Shown: in pieces, positions 47,977-58,185 of the stretch
How the letters are laid out: the number at the start of each line of letters is the position of its first letter
How positions within the stretch are numbered: the stretch's first letter is position 1
NCBI RefSeq assembly: GCF_900142985.1
Contig: NZ_LT670849.1
Location: 6,650,501 to 6,714,500, forward strand
Direction of reading: 5' to 3'
DNA: 64,000 nucleotides
DNA from: Bradyrhizobium erythrophlei
GTDB lineage: Bacteria; Pseudomonadota; Alphaproteobacteria; Rhizobiales; Xanthobacteraceae
Made by a program: the position numbers and the translations under genes
The notes under the pieces: model-generated
The model's input: only the letters and a program-made list of their open reading frames with translations
The model's database searches: none
Told to the model about the DNA's origin: nothing

Positions 47977-48558
47977 TTATGGGACCACGTCGAGCTTGAC
48001 CTTTGCGGTGCCGCTTCCAACCATTCCTAGCGCATTGGCCGCGGAGTAAGAGACGTCGACGACGCGTCCGGCCACGTACGGACCGCGGTCGTTGACCCGC
48101 ACCGTCACGGATCGCCCCGTCGATACGTTGGTGACCCGCAAGCGGGTGCCGAACGGCAAGGTCGGGTGAGCGGCGGTCAAATCGTGCGTATTGAACTTTT
48201 CGCCGCTCGCGGTCTGTTGCCCTTCTGTGTAGAAGCTCGCAATTCCCTGCGACGCGGTCTGGGTCGGGCTCGCATTGTGGTGCCGCGCGAACGGGGTGTG
48301 CGTTCTCGCTGTGGCGACGTGCCTGTCGGGGGAGAAGAACGCCGTTCGATCGTGTTGCCACGACGCCTGCCGGCTTTGACCGCTAAACCCGGAAGTCCGA
48401 ACTGCGTTGGACTGTGCGCAGGCGGCAAGCGAAGCAGCCCCGAGAACGGCGACCAGCGACTGAAAGACCTTTCGGACGCGCGTGGAGGAGACCGGCGCGT
48501 CCGGAGGATGATTGGCTTCGACAGCGACGTCCGAATTCTCGGCGAGAATGGAAGACAT
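47977..48558 (-). CDS. rlpA: RlpA-like septal ring lipoprotein
   Basis: 193 residues. After a 30-residue N-terminus, VFQSLVAVLGAASLAACAQ carries a lipobox (Cys about 52). The C-terminal double-psi beta-barrel (DPBB) domain shows GIASFYTEGQQTASGEKFN, HPTLPFGTRLRVTNVSTGRS and VRVNDRGPYVAGRVVDVSY (about 105-190), with the catalytic-type His-Pro and Asp. No SPOR domain, unlike E. coli RlpA. Such proteins cleave peptide-free glycan at the septum. It lies head to head with the LexA-box/IS1595 region. Confidence 0.9.
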   Translation of the reverse strand: MSSILAENSDVAVEANHPPDAPVSSTRVRKVFQSLVAVLGAASLAACAQSNAVRTSGFSGQSRQASWQHDRTAFFSPDRHVATARTHTPFARHHNASPTQTASQGIASFYTEGQQTASGEKFNTHDLTAAHPTLPFGTRLRVTNVSTGRSVTVRVNDRGPYVAGRVVDVSYSAANALGMVGSGTAKVKLDVVP

Positions 48559-48762
48559 GCTGAGTCTCCAACTTCCGCCCCCGGCCTGAGCCCGGACCGC
48601 AATGAGGGCAGAACGGTGGCTCGACACGGTCCGGAGCGTTATCTACCCGGCGATTTCCCCTATGGTGTGGCCATTGCACCACAAATTGCCTTAGCGATGC
48701 CGCCCTTGAGGCCCTAACGACCTGTGCCTGCTCGCGAAATACCGCGCTTTACCCCGCATAAT

Positions 48763-48777
48763 GTTCCGGTTATGTTC
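48763..48777 (+). promoter_or_regulatory. Putative LexA box upstream of the tandem ATPase genes
   Basis: GTTC-CGGTTAT-GTTC, a full match to the alphaproteobacterial LexA box GTTC-N7-GTTC. It differs from the ssb box (reverse complement) at only two positions. Before the IS1595 insertion it would have lain about 40 bases upstream of the first ATPase start; today the distance is over 2.4 kb. It could alternatively serve rlpA, about 205 bases away on the other strand. Confidence 0.6.
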
Positions 48778-48803
48778 CATACACGCCGGGGGGGATTATA
48801 TAC

Positions 48804-49013
48804 TTGACACCACACGCCCCCACATGTAGTTCCGCGACTGCGGAAGGCGAAAAGCCTGATGCTGGCGCGCCCGAGATTGAAGTGACCCCGGCTATGATCG
48901 AGGCTGGGCTTAGTGAAATAGAACCATTCGATTTGCAGGAGGCGTATGAAAGCCAGATCGCCTGCATTGATCTCATTTCAAGAGTGTATCGGGCGATGCG
49001 TCGATCTCAGTGA
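48804..49013 (+). CDS. Transposon passenger: small hypothetical protein
   Basis: 69 residues if the TTG at 48804 inside the left terminal repeat is the start. The conserved-looking core is EIEVTPAMIEAGLSEIEPFD followed by a helix YESQIACIDLISRVYRAMRR. Similar short VTPxMIEAG proteins are common in rhizobia, without known role. The start is uncertain (an ATG at 48894 would cut the core motif). Its last 41 bases overlap the end of the opposite 186-residue gene. Confidence 0.5.
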   Translation: MTPHAPTCSSATAEGEKPDAGAPEIEVTPAMIEAGLSEIEPFDLQEAYESQIACIDLISRVYRAMRRSQ

Positions 49014-49533
49014 GGAGAAGCAGAAGCATCTCTTTCATTTTTGTTATTTTCTCTACTATGAGATACATCCGGCTGGACGGAAACGTCTCGCCCGTGACCT
49101 GATCCGGTTTTGATTTAGCTCGCAGAGACATCGCCAGTGGCGTTCCATCTGGTTCTATTCGTCCCCATGCGCCATGGACGATGAAGTTACGATCGTCCCT
49201 GAGCGAATCAACAGCATCCAATACGAGCAATAGCGCCTCAAGTTTGTCGTCATTTGCCAAATGACGTGGGGCGATAATGCGCAAAAGGCTTATCTTAGTT
49301 GTTGCGTCGTCTCGACCAGTTATGGCGCGGCCATCTTCGAAACTTAGGTTCAGAAAACGCCAAATAACGTCATTCAAAACGTTTTCGAGCCGGCTCCATT
49401 CGATGGTGACGCGGCCAACTAGTCTCTCATGCTGCATACTAACGCCGAACACTGGCCTATGGTCGGGTCGCAACTCCTTGAACGGAGGTTTCGGCGGTAT
49501 GAATTTCTTTCGTTTCGGTTTATCCTCAGACAT
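48973..49533 (-). CDS. Transposon passenger: hypothetical protein with HEPN-like R-x4-H motif
   Basis: 186 residues. A basic N-terminus (SEDKPKRKKFIPPKPPFKEL) precedes a helical domain: HERLVGRVTIEWSRLENVLN, ISLLRIIAPRHLANDDKLEA and ALLLVLDAVDSLRDDRNFIV, ending in RNFIVHGAWG. The R-N-F-I-V-H spacing equals the R-x4-H motif of HEPN domains, many of which are RNases in toxin or defence systems. The rest of the fold was not confirmed. Its start codon shares CATG with the start of the plus-strand 54-aa frame, so the two genes diverge from the same point. Confidence 0.6.
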   Translation of the reverse strand: MSEDKPKRKKFIPPKPPFKELRPDHRPVFGVSMQHERLVGRVTIEWSRLENVLNDVIWRFLNLSFEDGRAITGRDDATTKISLLRIIAPRHLANDDKLEALLLVLDAVDSLRDDRNFIVHGAWGRIEPDGTPLAMSLRAKSKPDQVTGETFPSSRMYLIVEKITKMKEMLLLLLTEIDASPDTLLK

Positions 49534-49696
49534 GCCCAACGATCCCGATCAATACGACGAGAAGGAAGCCAAAAAGCGGTTTGAGGCAGCACTACGCGCT
49601 GGCCTAAAGACGCCTCACAAGCCGCTAAAGGAAAAGCCTAAGATTAGCCAAAAGAAGAAGATGGAACGGGACCGCGCAAAACGAGATGATCGCTAA
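49532..49696 (+). CDS. Transposon passenger: small basic hypothetical protein
   Basis: 54 residues: an acidic helix (MPNDPDQYDEKEAKKRFEAA) and a Lys/Pro-rich tail with LKTPHKPLKEKPKISQ and KKKMERDRAKRDDR. Similar short proteins (helix plus TPPKP-like tail) are frequent in Bradyrhizobium and are sometimes seen next to toxin-like genes. The start is uncertain because the frame is open upstream. Its start overlaps the divergent 186-aa gene, and its end overlaps the 118-aa gene by four bases. Confidence 0.5.
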   Translation: MPNDPDQYDEKEAKKRFEAALRAGLKTPHKPLKEKPKISQKKKMERDRAKRDDR

Positions 49697-50049
49697 TTTT
49701 TTGGACCTGACCGTAGCGGGCGAATTGACGCCGGGATATCAATGTCTGGACTGTCTACGAACTCGTAAGAGGATGATTGTGGGTCTACCGTTCGCATCTC
49801 CAAGAGCGCTCTGGGTACTGGACCGTTTAGAATATATTCCGGGAAGCCCTGTTTCGATGCTTCCGGAACGTATTGATGCTGTCGATTATCGAACCGAATT
49901 ATTCGGGCTGGTCTGGAGACTTTGTCTTTTGGCAGTTCTAGCCAATGTGGAACAAGCCATAGCTTTCCGTCGTGCTTTAGAACGTCGATTGAAAACATAT
50001 TTCCGTCTGTGTCGTTTCCCACGAGTGCTTGGTAAATTCGATCAGTCAT
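49693..50049 (-). CDS. Transposon passenger: hypothetical protein, 118 aa
   Basis: MTDRIYQALVGNDTDGNMFS begins a compact beta-rich protein with KLWLVPHWLELPKDKVSRPA and FPEYILNGPVPRALLEMRTV. AAGGGGAGAG lies just before the ATG. The opposite-strand frame at 49686-50051 is rejected as less protein-like. No family is recognised. It could be an accessory or cargo protein of the element. Confidence 0.6.
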   Translation of the reverse strand: MTDRIYQALVGNDTDGNMFSIDVLKHDGKLWLVPHWLELPKDKVSRPARIIRFDNRQHQYVPEASKQGFPEYILNGPVPRALLEMRTVDPQSSSYEFVDSPDIDIPASIRPLRSGPKN

Positions 50050-50170
50050 AAACTCTCCCCTTGGTTGCATTTAGGGAAGCTAGCGCGTCCGCCAGTATTT
50101 GACGAATCTTGGTTTTGACTTTTTCAGCTTTGACCGCCAGCGCAGGAAGCGCCGCGCCTTCCGTTTAAAG

Positions 50171-51085
50171 TCAGGCTTTGTGAGGTTGACGGTACGTCAG
50201 ACGTTTGCCAGCAGCACCCTTGATGGCAAGGTCTGATCGTTCCCCATCGTTGACGCCCAACGCGACACGGTGCGAGTAACGGAAATCAAATTCTGAGAGA
50301 TAGCGGTGAAGGTGCTTCTCGGAGCAGTGCTGATAGATGCCCTTCATGCCGCGTTTGAAGATTGAGTAGTAGCCCTCAACAGTATTGGTGGTCACATCCC
50401 CGCGCGCGTATTCCTCGCGGCCATGATTGACGGTCTCATGGTCTACGCCGAGATCGCGGGCGATCACCTTGTAGGACGGCATTTCGTCAGTATGCAGGCG
50501 GCTTTCACGGTCGAGATTGGCGCTGATGATTGAGCCGATATCAGCAACCGAAACGCTATCGACATGGAAGCTACGGGCAGAACCGCCGCGTTCAACGAGC
50601 GTCACGACAATATTCTGAAAACCACGGCGATGCTTCGGAGCGCCGTCCTGCCGTCCGATATAGGTTTCGTCAGACTCTACGACCTTGCCAGAACCGCCCA
50701 TAGGCGGCAGCAAGCCGCCAGAGCGCATGGCCTCACGGATACGATGGGCAAGGAACCACGCGGTCTTGTAGGTCACGCCAAGGGTACGGTGCAGCTGATG
50801 GGCGGAAACGCCTTTCTTGCTGGACGCCATCAGGAAGAACGCCTGTAGCCAGACGTTGAGCTTGATGTGGCTGGACTCCATGACGCTCTTGGTCGTGACG
50901 GAGAAGTCCTTGCGGCATTCCTTGATGCGGCAGCGATAGACGCCGGGCTTCTTGGTCGCGAATGACTCGCTGACCGTCCCACAATGCGGACAAACGCGCT
51001 CGCTGCCCCAGCGGAGACCTTCAAGGTACTCGCGGGCTGCTTCCGGGCTCTGGAAGTGCGGGGCGTTGAACATGGATTTGGACAT
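50171..51085 (-). CDS. IS1595-family transposase
   Basis: 304 residues. The N-terminal zinc ribbon (CPHCG...C..CRKDFSVTTKSV, about 33-65) is typical of the ISPna2/ISNwi1-like branch. A helical region follows (HQLHRTLGVTYKTAWFLAHR), then the DDE-type domain: VVESDETYIGRQ with the first Asp, LHTDEMPSYKVIARDLG with the second, and VTTNTVEGYYSIFKRGMKG with the Asn-Glu region. It moves the element by cut-and-paste. It is intact in length. Promoter probably lies in the right terminal repeat. Confidence 0.93.
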   Translation of the reverse strand: MSKSMFNAPHFQSPEAAREYLEGLRWGSERVCPHCGTVSESFATKKPGVYRCRIKECRKDFSVTTKSVMESSHIKLNVWLQAFFLMASSKKGVSAHQLHRTLGVTYKTAWFLAHRIREAMRSGGLLPPMGGSGKVVESDETYIGRQDGAPKHRRGFQNIVVTLVERGGSARSFHVDSVSVADIGSIISANLDRESRLHTDEMPSYKVIARDLGVDHETVNHGREEYARGDVTTNTVEGYYSIFKRGMKGIYQHCSEKHLHRYLSEFDFRYSHRVALGVNDGERSDLAIKGAAGKRLTYRQPHKA

Positions 51086-51190
51086 GGGGACCGATCCGGG
51101 TGTTTTGATGGCCTTAGTCTACCCATGGTATTTGTGGTGTCAAGTATATAATCCCCCACGCCGGGCGTGTCAAACGGCGTGAGGCAGAGC

Positions 51191-51976
51191 ATGGGTTCAC
51201 GAGGCAAACGCGACATCAATCTGCCGGCGCCCTACCTCAAGCGGATCTGGCTCGATCCGGAGCGCATTCCCGATCGCGACGCCTATCCGTTCTGCCTGCC
51301 GTTTCTGCACGACGATTTCTCGCTGACCTTCGATCGCGCCATCACGATCATCGCCGGCGAAAATGGCGCCGGCAAATCGACGCTGCTGGAGGGACTGGCC
51401 GTCATGGCTGGCTTCGATGAAGCCGGTGGCGGGAAGGGCTACCGCACAGTCGATCATTCGCAAGCCGTGGAAGAGGGCGGCGGAGAATTGACAGTAGCGC
51501 TACGCGCAAGCTGGGTGCCAAAAGTCAGCTACGGCTGGTTTTTCCGCGCGGAAACCTTTTTCTCGGTCGCGAGATATCTGGACGCAGTCGGGAGTACGTC
51601 GGCAGATTTCCTGTCCTATTCGCACGGTGAGGGGTTCCTTCGCTTCTTCGAGGAGCGCTGCCAGCGGCAGGGCATCTTCATCTTCGACGAGCCGGAGTCG
51701 GCGCTGTCGCCCACGCGCCAAATGGAATTTCTGAAGCTGCTTTATCGCATGGACAAATCGCAGCGCTGCCAGGTGGTCATGGCGACGCATTCGCCGGTCC
51801 TGATGGCCTATCCCAACGCGACGCTGCTGGAATTCACCAAATACGGACTAGAGCCGACCACCGTCGAGCAGACCGATCACTACAAGGCGATGCAGGAGTT
51901 CTTCTACGATCCGCGGGGGTTTGTGGAAGCGGCGATTGAGGAGGTCGACCTCGAGGAACGAGAGGGCGACGCTTAG
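51191..51976 (+). CDS. RecF/SMC-like predicted ATPase (COG3910 type), copy 1
   Basis: 261 residues. GRIDINLPAPYLKRI-like N-terminus (RDINLPAPYLKRIWLDPERI), Walker A in IIAGENGAGKSTLLEGLAVM (about 53-72), Walker B in GIFIFDEPESALSPTRQ (about 172-188) and the switch His in MATHSPVLMAYPNATL. This is the ABC-type ATPase pattern of COG3910 predicted ATPases, related to RecF/SMC heads but without coiled coil. An acidic tail VDLEEREGDA distinguishes it from copy 2. Its own upstream region, including a LexA box, was separated from it by the IS1595 element. Copy 2 begins 35 bases downstream. Confidence 0.85.
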   Translation: MGSRGKRDINLPAPYLKRIWLDPERIPDRDAYPFCLPFLHDDFSLTFDRAITIIAGENGAGKSTLLEGLAVMAGFDEAGGGKGYRTVDHSQAVEEGGGELTVALRASWVPKVSYGWFFRAETFFSVARYLDAVGSTSADFLSYSHGEGFLRFFEERCQRQGIFIFDEPESALSPTRQMEFLKLLYRMDKSQRCQVVMATHSPVLMAYPNATLLEFTKYGLEPTTVEQTDHYKAMQEFFYDPRGFVEAAIEEVDLEEREGDA

Positions 51977-52011
51977 ATACATTGTCCTTTATACGCAGCG
52001 CGAGATAGCAC

Positions 52012-52785
52012 ATGAATTCACGAGCAAAACGCGACATCAACCTGCCGGCGCCGTACCTCAAGCGGATATGGCTCGATCCGGAGCGCATTCCCGATCCCGA
52101 GGCCTATCCGTTCTGCCTACCGCTCCTGCATGAGAATTTCTCGCTGACCTTCGATCGCGCCATCACGATCATTGTTGGCGAAAACGGCACCGGGAAATCG
52201 ACGCTGCTGGAAGGCATCGGCGTGCTCGCCGGCTATGACGAAGCTGGCGGCGGCAAGGGCTACGCGTCGGTCGATCACTCCGATGCGCTGGAGAAGATGG
52301 GCGGACATTTGTCGAAAGCGCTGCGTGCAAGCTGGCTGCCCAAGATCACCAATGGCTGGTTCTTCCGCGCCGAGAGCTTCTTCTCGGTCGCGCGCTATCT
52401 CGATCGGGCGGCCCTGGACGATCCGTTTGGTCCGCCGCCGCCCGACTTCCTGTCTCACTCCCATGGCGAAGGCTTCTTGCGCTTCTTCGAGGAGCGCTGC
52501 CAGCGCCAGGGCATCTTCATCTTCGACGAACCGGAATCCGCCTTGTCCCCCGCGCGTCAGATCGAATTCCTGAAGCTGATGCGGCGCATGGACGACAGCC
52601 GCCGCTGCCAGGTGATCATGGCAACGCATTCGCCGTTGCTGATGGCGTACCCCAACGCGACGCTGCTACAGTTCACCAAATACGGTTTGGAGCCGACGAC
52701 CCTCGAACAGACCGATCATTACAAGGCGATGCAGGAGTTCTTCTACGATCCAAGAGGATTTGTGGAAGCGGCGATTGAGGAGTGA
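52012..52785 (+). CDS. RecF/SMC-like predicted ATPase (COG3910 type), copy 2
   Basis: 257 residues, a close paralogue of the preceding gene from the first residues on (RDINLPAPYLKRIWLDPERI) with the same Walker A (IIVGENGTGKSTLLEGIGVL), Walker B (FIFDEPESALSPARQ) and switch His. They differ mainly in a loop near residues 135-150 (RAALDDPFGPPPPDFLSHSH here) and at the end, where this copy stops after AAIEE. The 35-base spacer with no promoter-like sequence suggests one transcript. Biological role unknown. Confidence 0.85.
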   Translation: MNSRAKRDINLPAPYLKRIWLDPERIPDPEAYPFCLPLLHENFSLTFDRAITIIVGENGTGKSTLLEGIGVLAGYDEAGGGKGYASVDHSDALEKMGGHLSKALRASWLPKITNGWFFRAESFFSVARYLDRAALDDPFGPPPPDFLSHSHGEGFLRFFEERCQRQGIFIFDEPESALSPARQIEFLKLMRRMDDSRRCQVIMATHSPLLMAYPNATLLQFTKYGLEPTTLEQTDHYKAMQEFFYDPRGFVEAAIEE

Positions 52786-52795
52786 GGGAGGCTTG

Positions 52796-52833
52796 TCATT
52801 CCAGGGTGCGTCGAAAATGCGAACCCGGAATGA
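52796..52833. repeat. Short palindromic repeat after ATPase copy 2
   Basis: TCATTCCAGGGT and ACCCGGAATGA arms with GCGTCGAAAATGCGA between. It resembles a common Bradyrhizobium intergenic palindrome (CATTCCGG...CCGGAATG). A closely similar copy at 53689-53727 follows the third, broken ATPase copy. Confidence 0.7.
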
Positions 52834-52861
52834 TCATGCAGGATAGGCATACCGCCGCAAG

Positions 52862-53491
52862 CTACGTCTCGCGCTTTCGATGCGGATCGTACTTTGAGAG
52901 CACGTCCTTGAGGTAATCCCGGCTTTTCCATTCGGGGGCCGGCGGCTCGTAGCCGGGACGTGGGACAAACTGGTTCGGTGGTACCGAAGCGGAAGCACCC
53001 ATCAAGTCCGGAACGTAGCGCGGGCAGTTCGGAAAGATCTCGCATGTGACGCGCACGACCACTTTCGCTCCATGATGCCGGCTGCGTGTCTCCGCGTCGT
53101 CGTGGATCGTTGCCTTGCCCCGGATGCGGGTGCGGAACGTCTTGCCGTCGAAGCGCACGAACAACAATCCGACATTCGAATTGCGATGAATATTGCCGAG
53201 CGTGCGGTACATGTTGTTGCCGTCATACTCGGGGTATTCAATCGTGTCGGGCCCGGTAATCTTGACGAAGCCGGGATCGCCTGAACGCATGGAGCAATCG
53301 ACATTGTCCTGATAGCTCGTGGCGATAAAAAAGAACCGCGCTTCCTCGATGAGGGTGCGGTCCTGTTCCCAGAATTCGAAGTGGAGGCGATGCTTCTCGA
53401 GACCGTCGGCGACACGGCGGCCGTCGAAGCGGTCCTGCAGCTCGCGCATGCCGCCATGGTAGAAGGGAGCGCGTTCGATCGGTGTGGTCAT
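52862..53491 (-). CDS. Pyridoxamine 5'-phosphate oxidase-family flavin-binding protein
   Basis: 209 residues with the split-barrel FMN-binding fold: TLIEEARFFFIATSYQDNVD, CSMRSGDPGFVKITGPDTIE (about 58-77), the GNNMYRTLGNIHRNSNVGLL strand set, and a C-terminal basic tail. Such proteins bind FMN, heme or F420 and reduce or sequester small molecules. The ATG at 53491 is chosen because the fold starts near it; the frame is open 12 codons further. The gene stands between ATPase copy 2 and the broken third copy. Confidence 0.85.
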   Translation of the reverse strand: MTTPIERAPFYHGGMRELQDRFDGRRVADGLEKHRLHFEFWEQDRTLIEEARFFFIATSYQDNVDCSMRSGDPGFVKITGPDTIEYPEYDGNNMYRTLGNIHRNSNVGLLFVRFDGKTFRTRIRGKATIHDDAETRSRHHGAKVVVRVTCEIFPNCPRYVPDLMGASASVPPNQFVPRPGYEPPAPEWKSRDYLKDVLSKYDPHRKRET

Positions 53492-53582
53492 GGGAGCCTC
53501 GGCGGACTGCTTGCGGCAGATCGCCAATTGATAGCAGACCGCCGCGTGCTGCGCGATGGCCGCATGCGCATTAGGATGGGAT

Positions 53583-53681
53583 CTGGAGTCCGAGACCGCA
53601 GAGCAGACGGATCACTACAAGGCGATGCGTGAGTTCTTCGACGATCCCAGGGGATTTGTGGAAGCCGCGACTGAGGAGTGA
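53583..53681 (+). pseudogene. Third ATPase copy, 3' remnant
   Basis: Only the last 33 codons remain, reading LESETAEQTDHYKAMREFFD then DPRGFVEAATEE and TGA. This matches the ends of both intact ATPase copies (EQTDHYKAMQEFFYDPRGFV, AAIEE) and shares the copy-2 style ending. It is followed by the same palindromic repeat as copy 2. No start codon or Walker motif is left, so it is a remnant of a former duplication. Confidence 0.85.
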
Positions 53682-53688
53682 CCGGCGT

Positions 53689-53727
53689 TCATTCCGGGGC
53701 GCATCGAAGATGCGAACCCGGAATGAC
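53689..53727. repeat. Short palindromic repeat after the ATPase remnant
   Basis: TTCATTCCGGGGCGCATCGA and the facing arm TGCGAACCCGGAATGA form an imperfect hairpin very similar to the one at 52796-52833. The shared repeat after both copies suggests the gene end and repeat were duplicated together. Confidence 0.7.
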
Positions 53728-53769
53728 GAAAAGCTGGATTGCTTCGCTGCGCTCGCAATGAGCTGGAAC

Positions 53770-54188
53770 TCAAGCGTCAGCAAGGTAAATATTCAGGTCC
53801 AACGCGATTTCCATATCCGTCATTTGGCGCAAAATCTCGCTGCTAAGCGTCTCGCCGGTGTCATTGTCGCAGAACCATCCAACGTAGAAACTGATCCGTC
53901 CGCCTGTCGAAGTGAGTCTTCGGAGAATAGCCCGGTGAGGCTTAAGCGAGCGCACCGCAGATTCTATTTTCTTTGATAATTCGACTTTTGACGTGGCTCC
54001 CAGGTCGATCGAGCAATAGGAGCTCTCGCGTACGCCTGCGAGACGGCGCCCCTTGGGCGTTCGCCGTTCTTCTCCCTCTTTCCAAATAATCTTCGGGCGT
54101 ACGCCGAGCGTTCGACAGATAGTCGATAAATCGCGAGTTGGGTGCTTGAGGTGTAACGAGAGCTTGGTCCGCTGCGTTCCCAAGCTGC

Positions 54189-54192
<4 letters not shown>
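53770..54192 (-). CDS. DUF4279-like protein coupled to uvrA
   Basis: 140 residues from a GTG at 54192 that overlaps the uvrA stop (GTGA, four bases). The fold pattern fits DUF4279: [20 protein letters not shown] (first strand and helix), [20 protein letters not shown], then [20 protein letters not shown] and [14 protein letters not shown] at the end. Members are small proteins of unknown function, sometimes antitoxin-like neighbours. The longer upstream frame into uvrA is rejected. The overlap implies transcription with uvrA. Confidence 0.7.
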
Positions 54193-57179
<2,987 letters not shown>

Positions 57180-57245
57180 ACCGGGGTTCCAGAAACGGGA
57201 GCCGGCGCGTCGCGGAAGCGATCAGGCGCCAACGGCAATATAGGC

Positions 57246-57260
57246 GAACGTAGGAAGAAC
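57246..57260 (-). promoter_or_regulatory. Putative LexA box upstream of uvrA
   Basis: On the minus strand GTTC-TTCCTAC-GTTC, a full match to the alphaproteobacterial box GTTC-N7-GTTC, about 67 bases upstream of the uvrA start. uvrA is a typical SOS gene, which supports the assignment. Confidence 0.75.
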
Positions 57261-57385
57261 GTGCGCCAATTTCCAGTGCTGCGTGAAAGCCATCAACGGA
57301 ATTGATTCGGCGCATCGCGGTTTCACGCGAAGTGGCAGCAAGCGTCAGCAGAACGGCTTGCCCATGGTCAACAAAAAAGGCCAAC

Positions 57386-57417
57386 AAAAAAGCCGGCTGA
57401 AGGCCGGCCTTTTCGAA
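57386..57417 (-). terminator. Bidirectional-looking terminator after the barrel gene
   Basis: AAGCCGGC and GCCGGCCTT enclose a short loop with A/T-rich flanks on both sides (AAAAAA before, TTTTCG after in plus orientation). It serves the leftward barrel gene whose stop is at 57439 and could stop transcription either way. Confidence 0.7.
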
Positions 57418-57438
57418 TTTCGTGTGCTCGAGTTGCGA

Positions 57439-58185
57439 TCAGTACTTGGCGACGACCGGGCCGCCCCAGCGGTAGTTCACGCGCACCGAAACCAGATCGG
57501 CATCGCCGTGGACGCGGTCGGTGGTCAGCAGGGTTCCCGCCGGCGTGATCATCTGGGTGTTGTTGTTCGGAATGAACAGGTGATTGTACTCGATCGCGGC
57601 CGACCAGTTCGGCGCGAACGAGAATTCGATGCCGGCGCCAACGGTGCCACCCCAGCGGTTGTCGCCGGAAGCGGTTGCGAGCACCGCGCCGTTGGTCAGG
57701 ACTTCGTTGCGATCGGCAACGACCGCCGCGCCGCCCTTGAAGTACAGCAGCGCCGTATTCCAGGCGTAACCGACCTGGCCGGTGAACAGGCCGAAGTCGT
57801 CGATGTGCGAGCGATTGACGTTGGCCGGCGTGAGGATGCTGACGTTGCTGCCCTTCAGATCGGCCCAGTCGCCCTGAAGGTCGAAGCCAAACACCCACGA
57901 CGACATCTGCCAGCGGTAGCCGATCTGGCCACCGGCAAAACCGCCCGAGGTGTCGTGGCAGCCGTCGGGGCCGATCACGGTCGGACCTGTCTGGTCGAAG
58001 CAACGGCGCGATGTGCCCCAGCCGCCGTTGACGCCGACATAGACGCCGCTCCAGTCGTAGAACGCAGGCACGAATGCTTCAGGCGCTTTGGTATAGGTTC
58101 GTGCCGGAAGATCTGCGGCCACAGCTGGCGCAACGCCAAGCGAGATCAGTGCCAGCGCACCAAACAGGAAGCTTTTCTGCATCAT
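57439..58185 (-). CDS. Outer-membrane beta-barrel protein
   Basis: 248 residues: a signal peptide (about 1-23, ending VAAD), a short [14 protein letters not shown] region, then an OmpA/porin-like 8-strand barrel with repeated amphipathic strands, such as [20 protein letters not shown] (split across strands), [20 protein letters not shown] and [17 protein letters not shown], ending [15 protein letters not shown]. The Bradyrhizobium group has many such proteins with DLPARxYTKAP after the signal. The ATG at 58185 is chosen; a GTG at 58200 is possible. A terminator follows. Confidence 0.88.
   Translation of the reverse strand: MMQKSFLFGALALISLGVAPAVAADLPARTYTKAPEAFVPAFYDWSGVYVGVNGGWGTSRRCFDQTGPTVIGPDGCHDTSGGFAGGQIGYRWQMSSWVFGFDLQGDWADLKGSNVSILTPANVNRSHIDDFGLFTGQVGYAWNTALLYFKGGAAVVADRNEVLTNGAVLATASGDNRWGGTVGAGIEFSFAPNWSAAIEYNHLFIPNNNTQMITPAGTLLTTDRVHGDADLVSVRVNYRWGGPVVAKY

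Larger units (their letters stand above)
48791..51156. mobile_element. IS1595-family transposon with passenger genes
   Basis: A 2366-bp element bounded by perfect 24-bp terminal inverted repeats (48791-48814 and 51133-51156, starting GGGGATTATATACTTG). It is flanked by the direct repeat CACGCCGGG (48782-48790 and 51157-51165); IS1595 makes 8-bp duplications, so one base is probably chance. It holds an IS1595-type transposase and four other open frames: 69 aa (+), 186 aa (-), 54 aa (+) and 118 aa (-). Base composition is more AT-rich than the neighbours, which suggests foreign origin. The insertion looks recent since both repeats are intact. Confidence 0.9.

Noticed and set aside
49686..50051. 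121-residue plus-strand open frame in the transposon
   Set aside because: Opposite strand (49693-50049) has a good ribosome binding site and protein-like beta/helix pattern; only one can be real.
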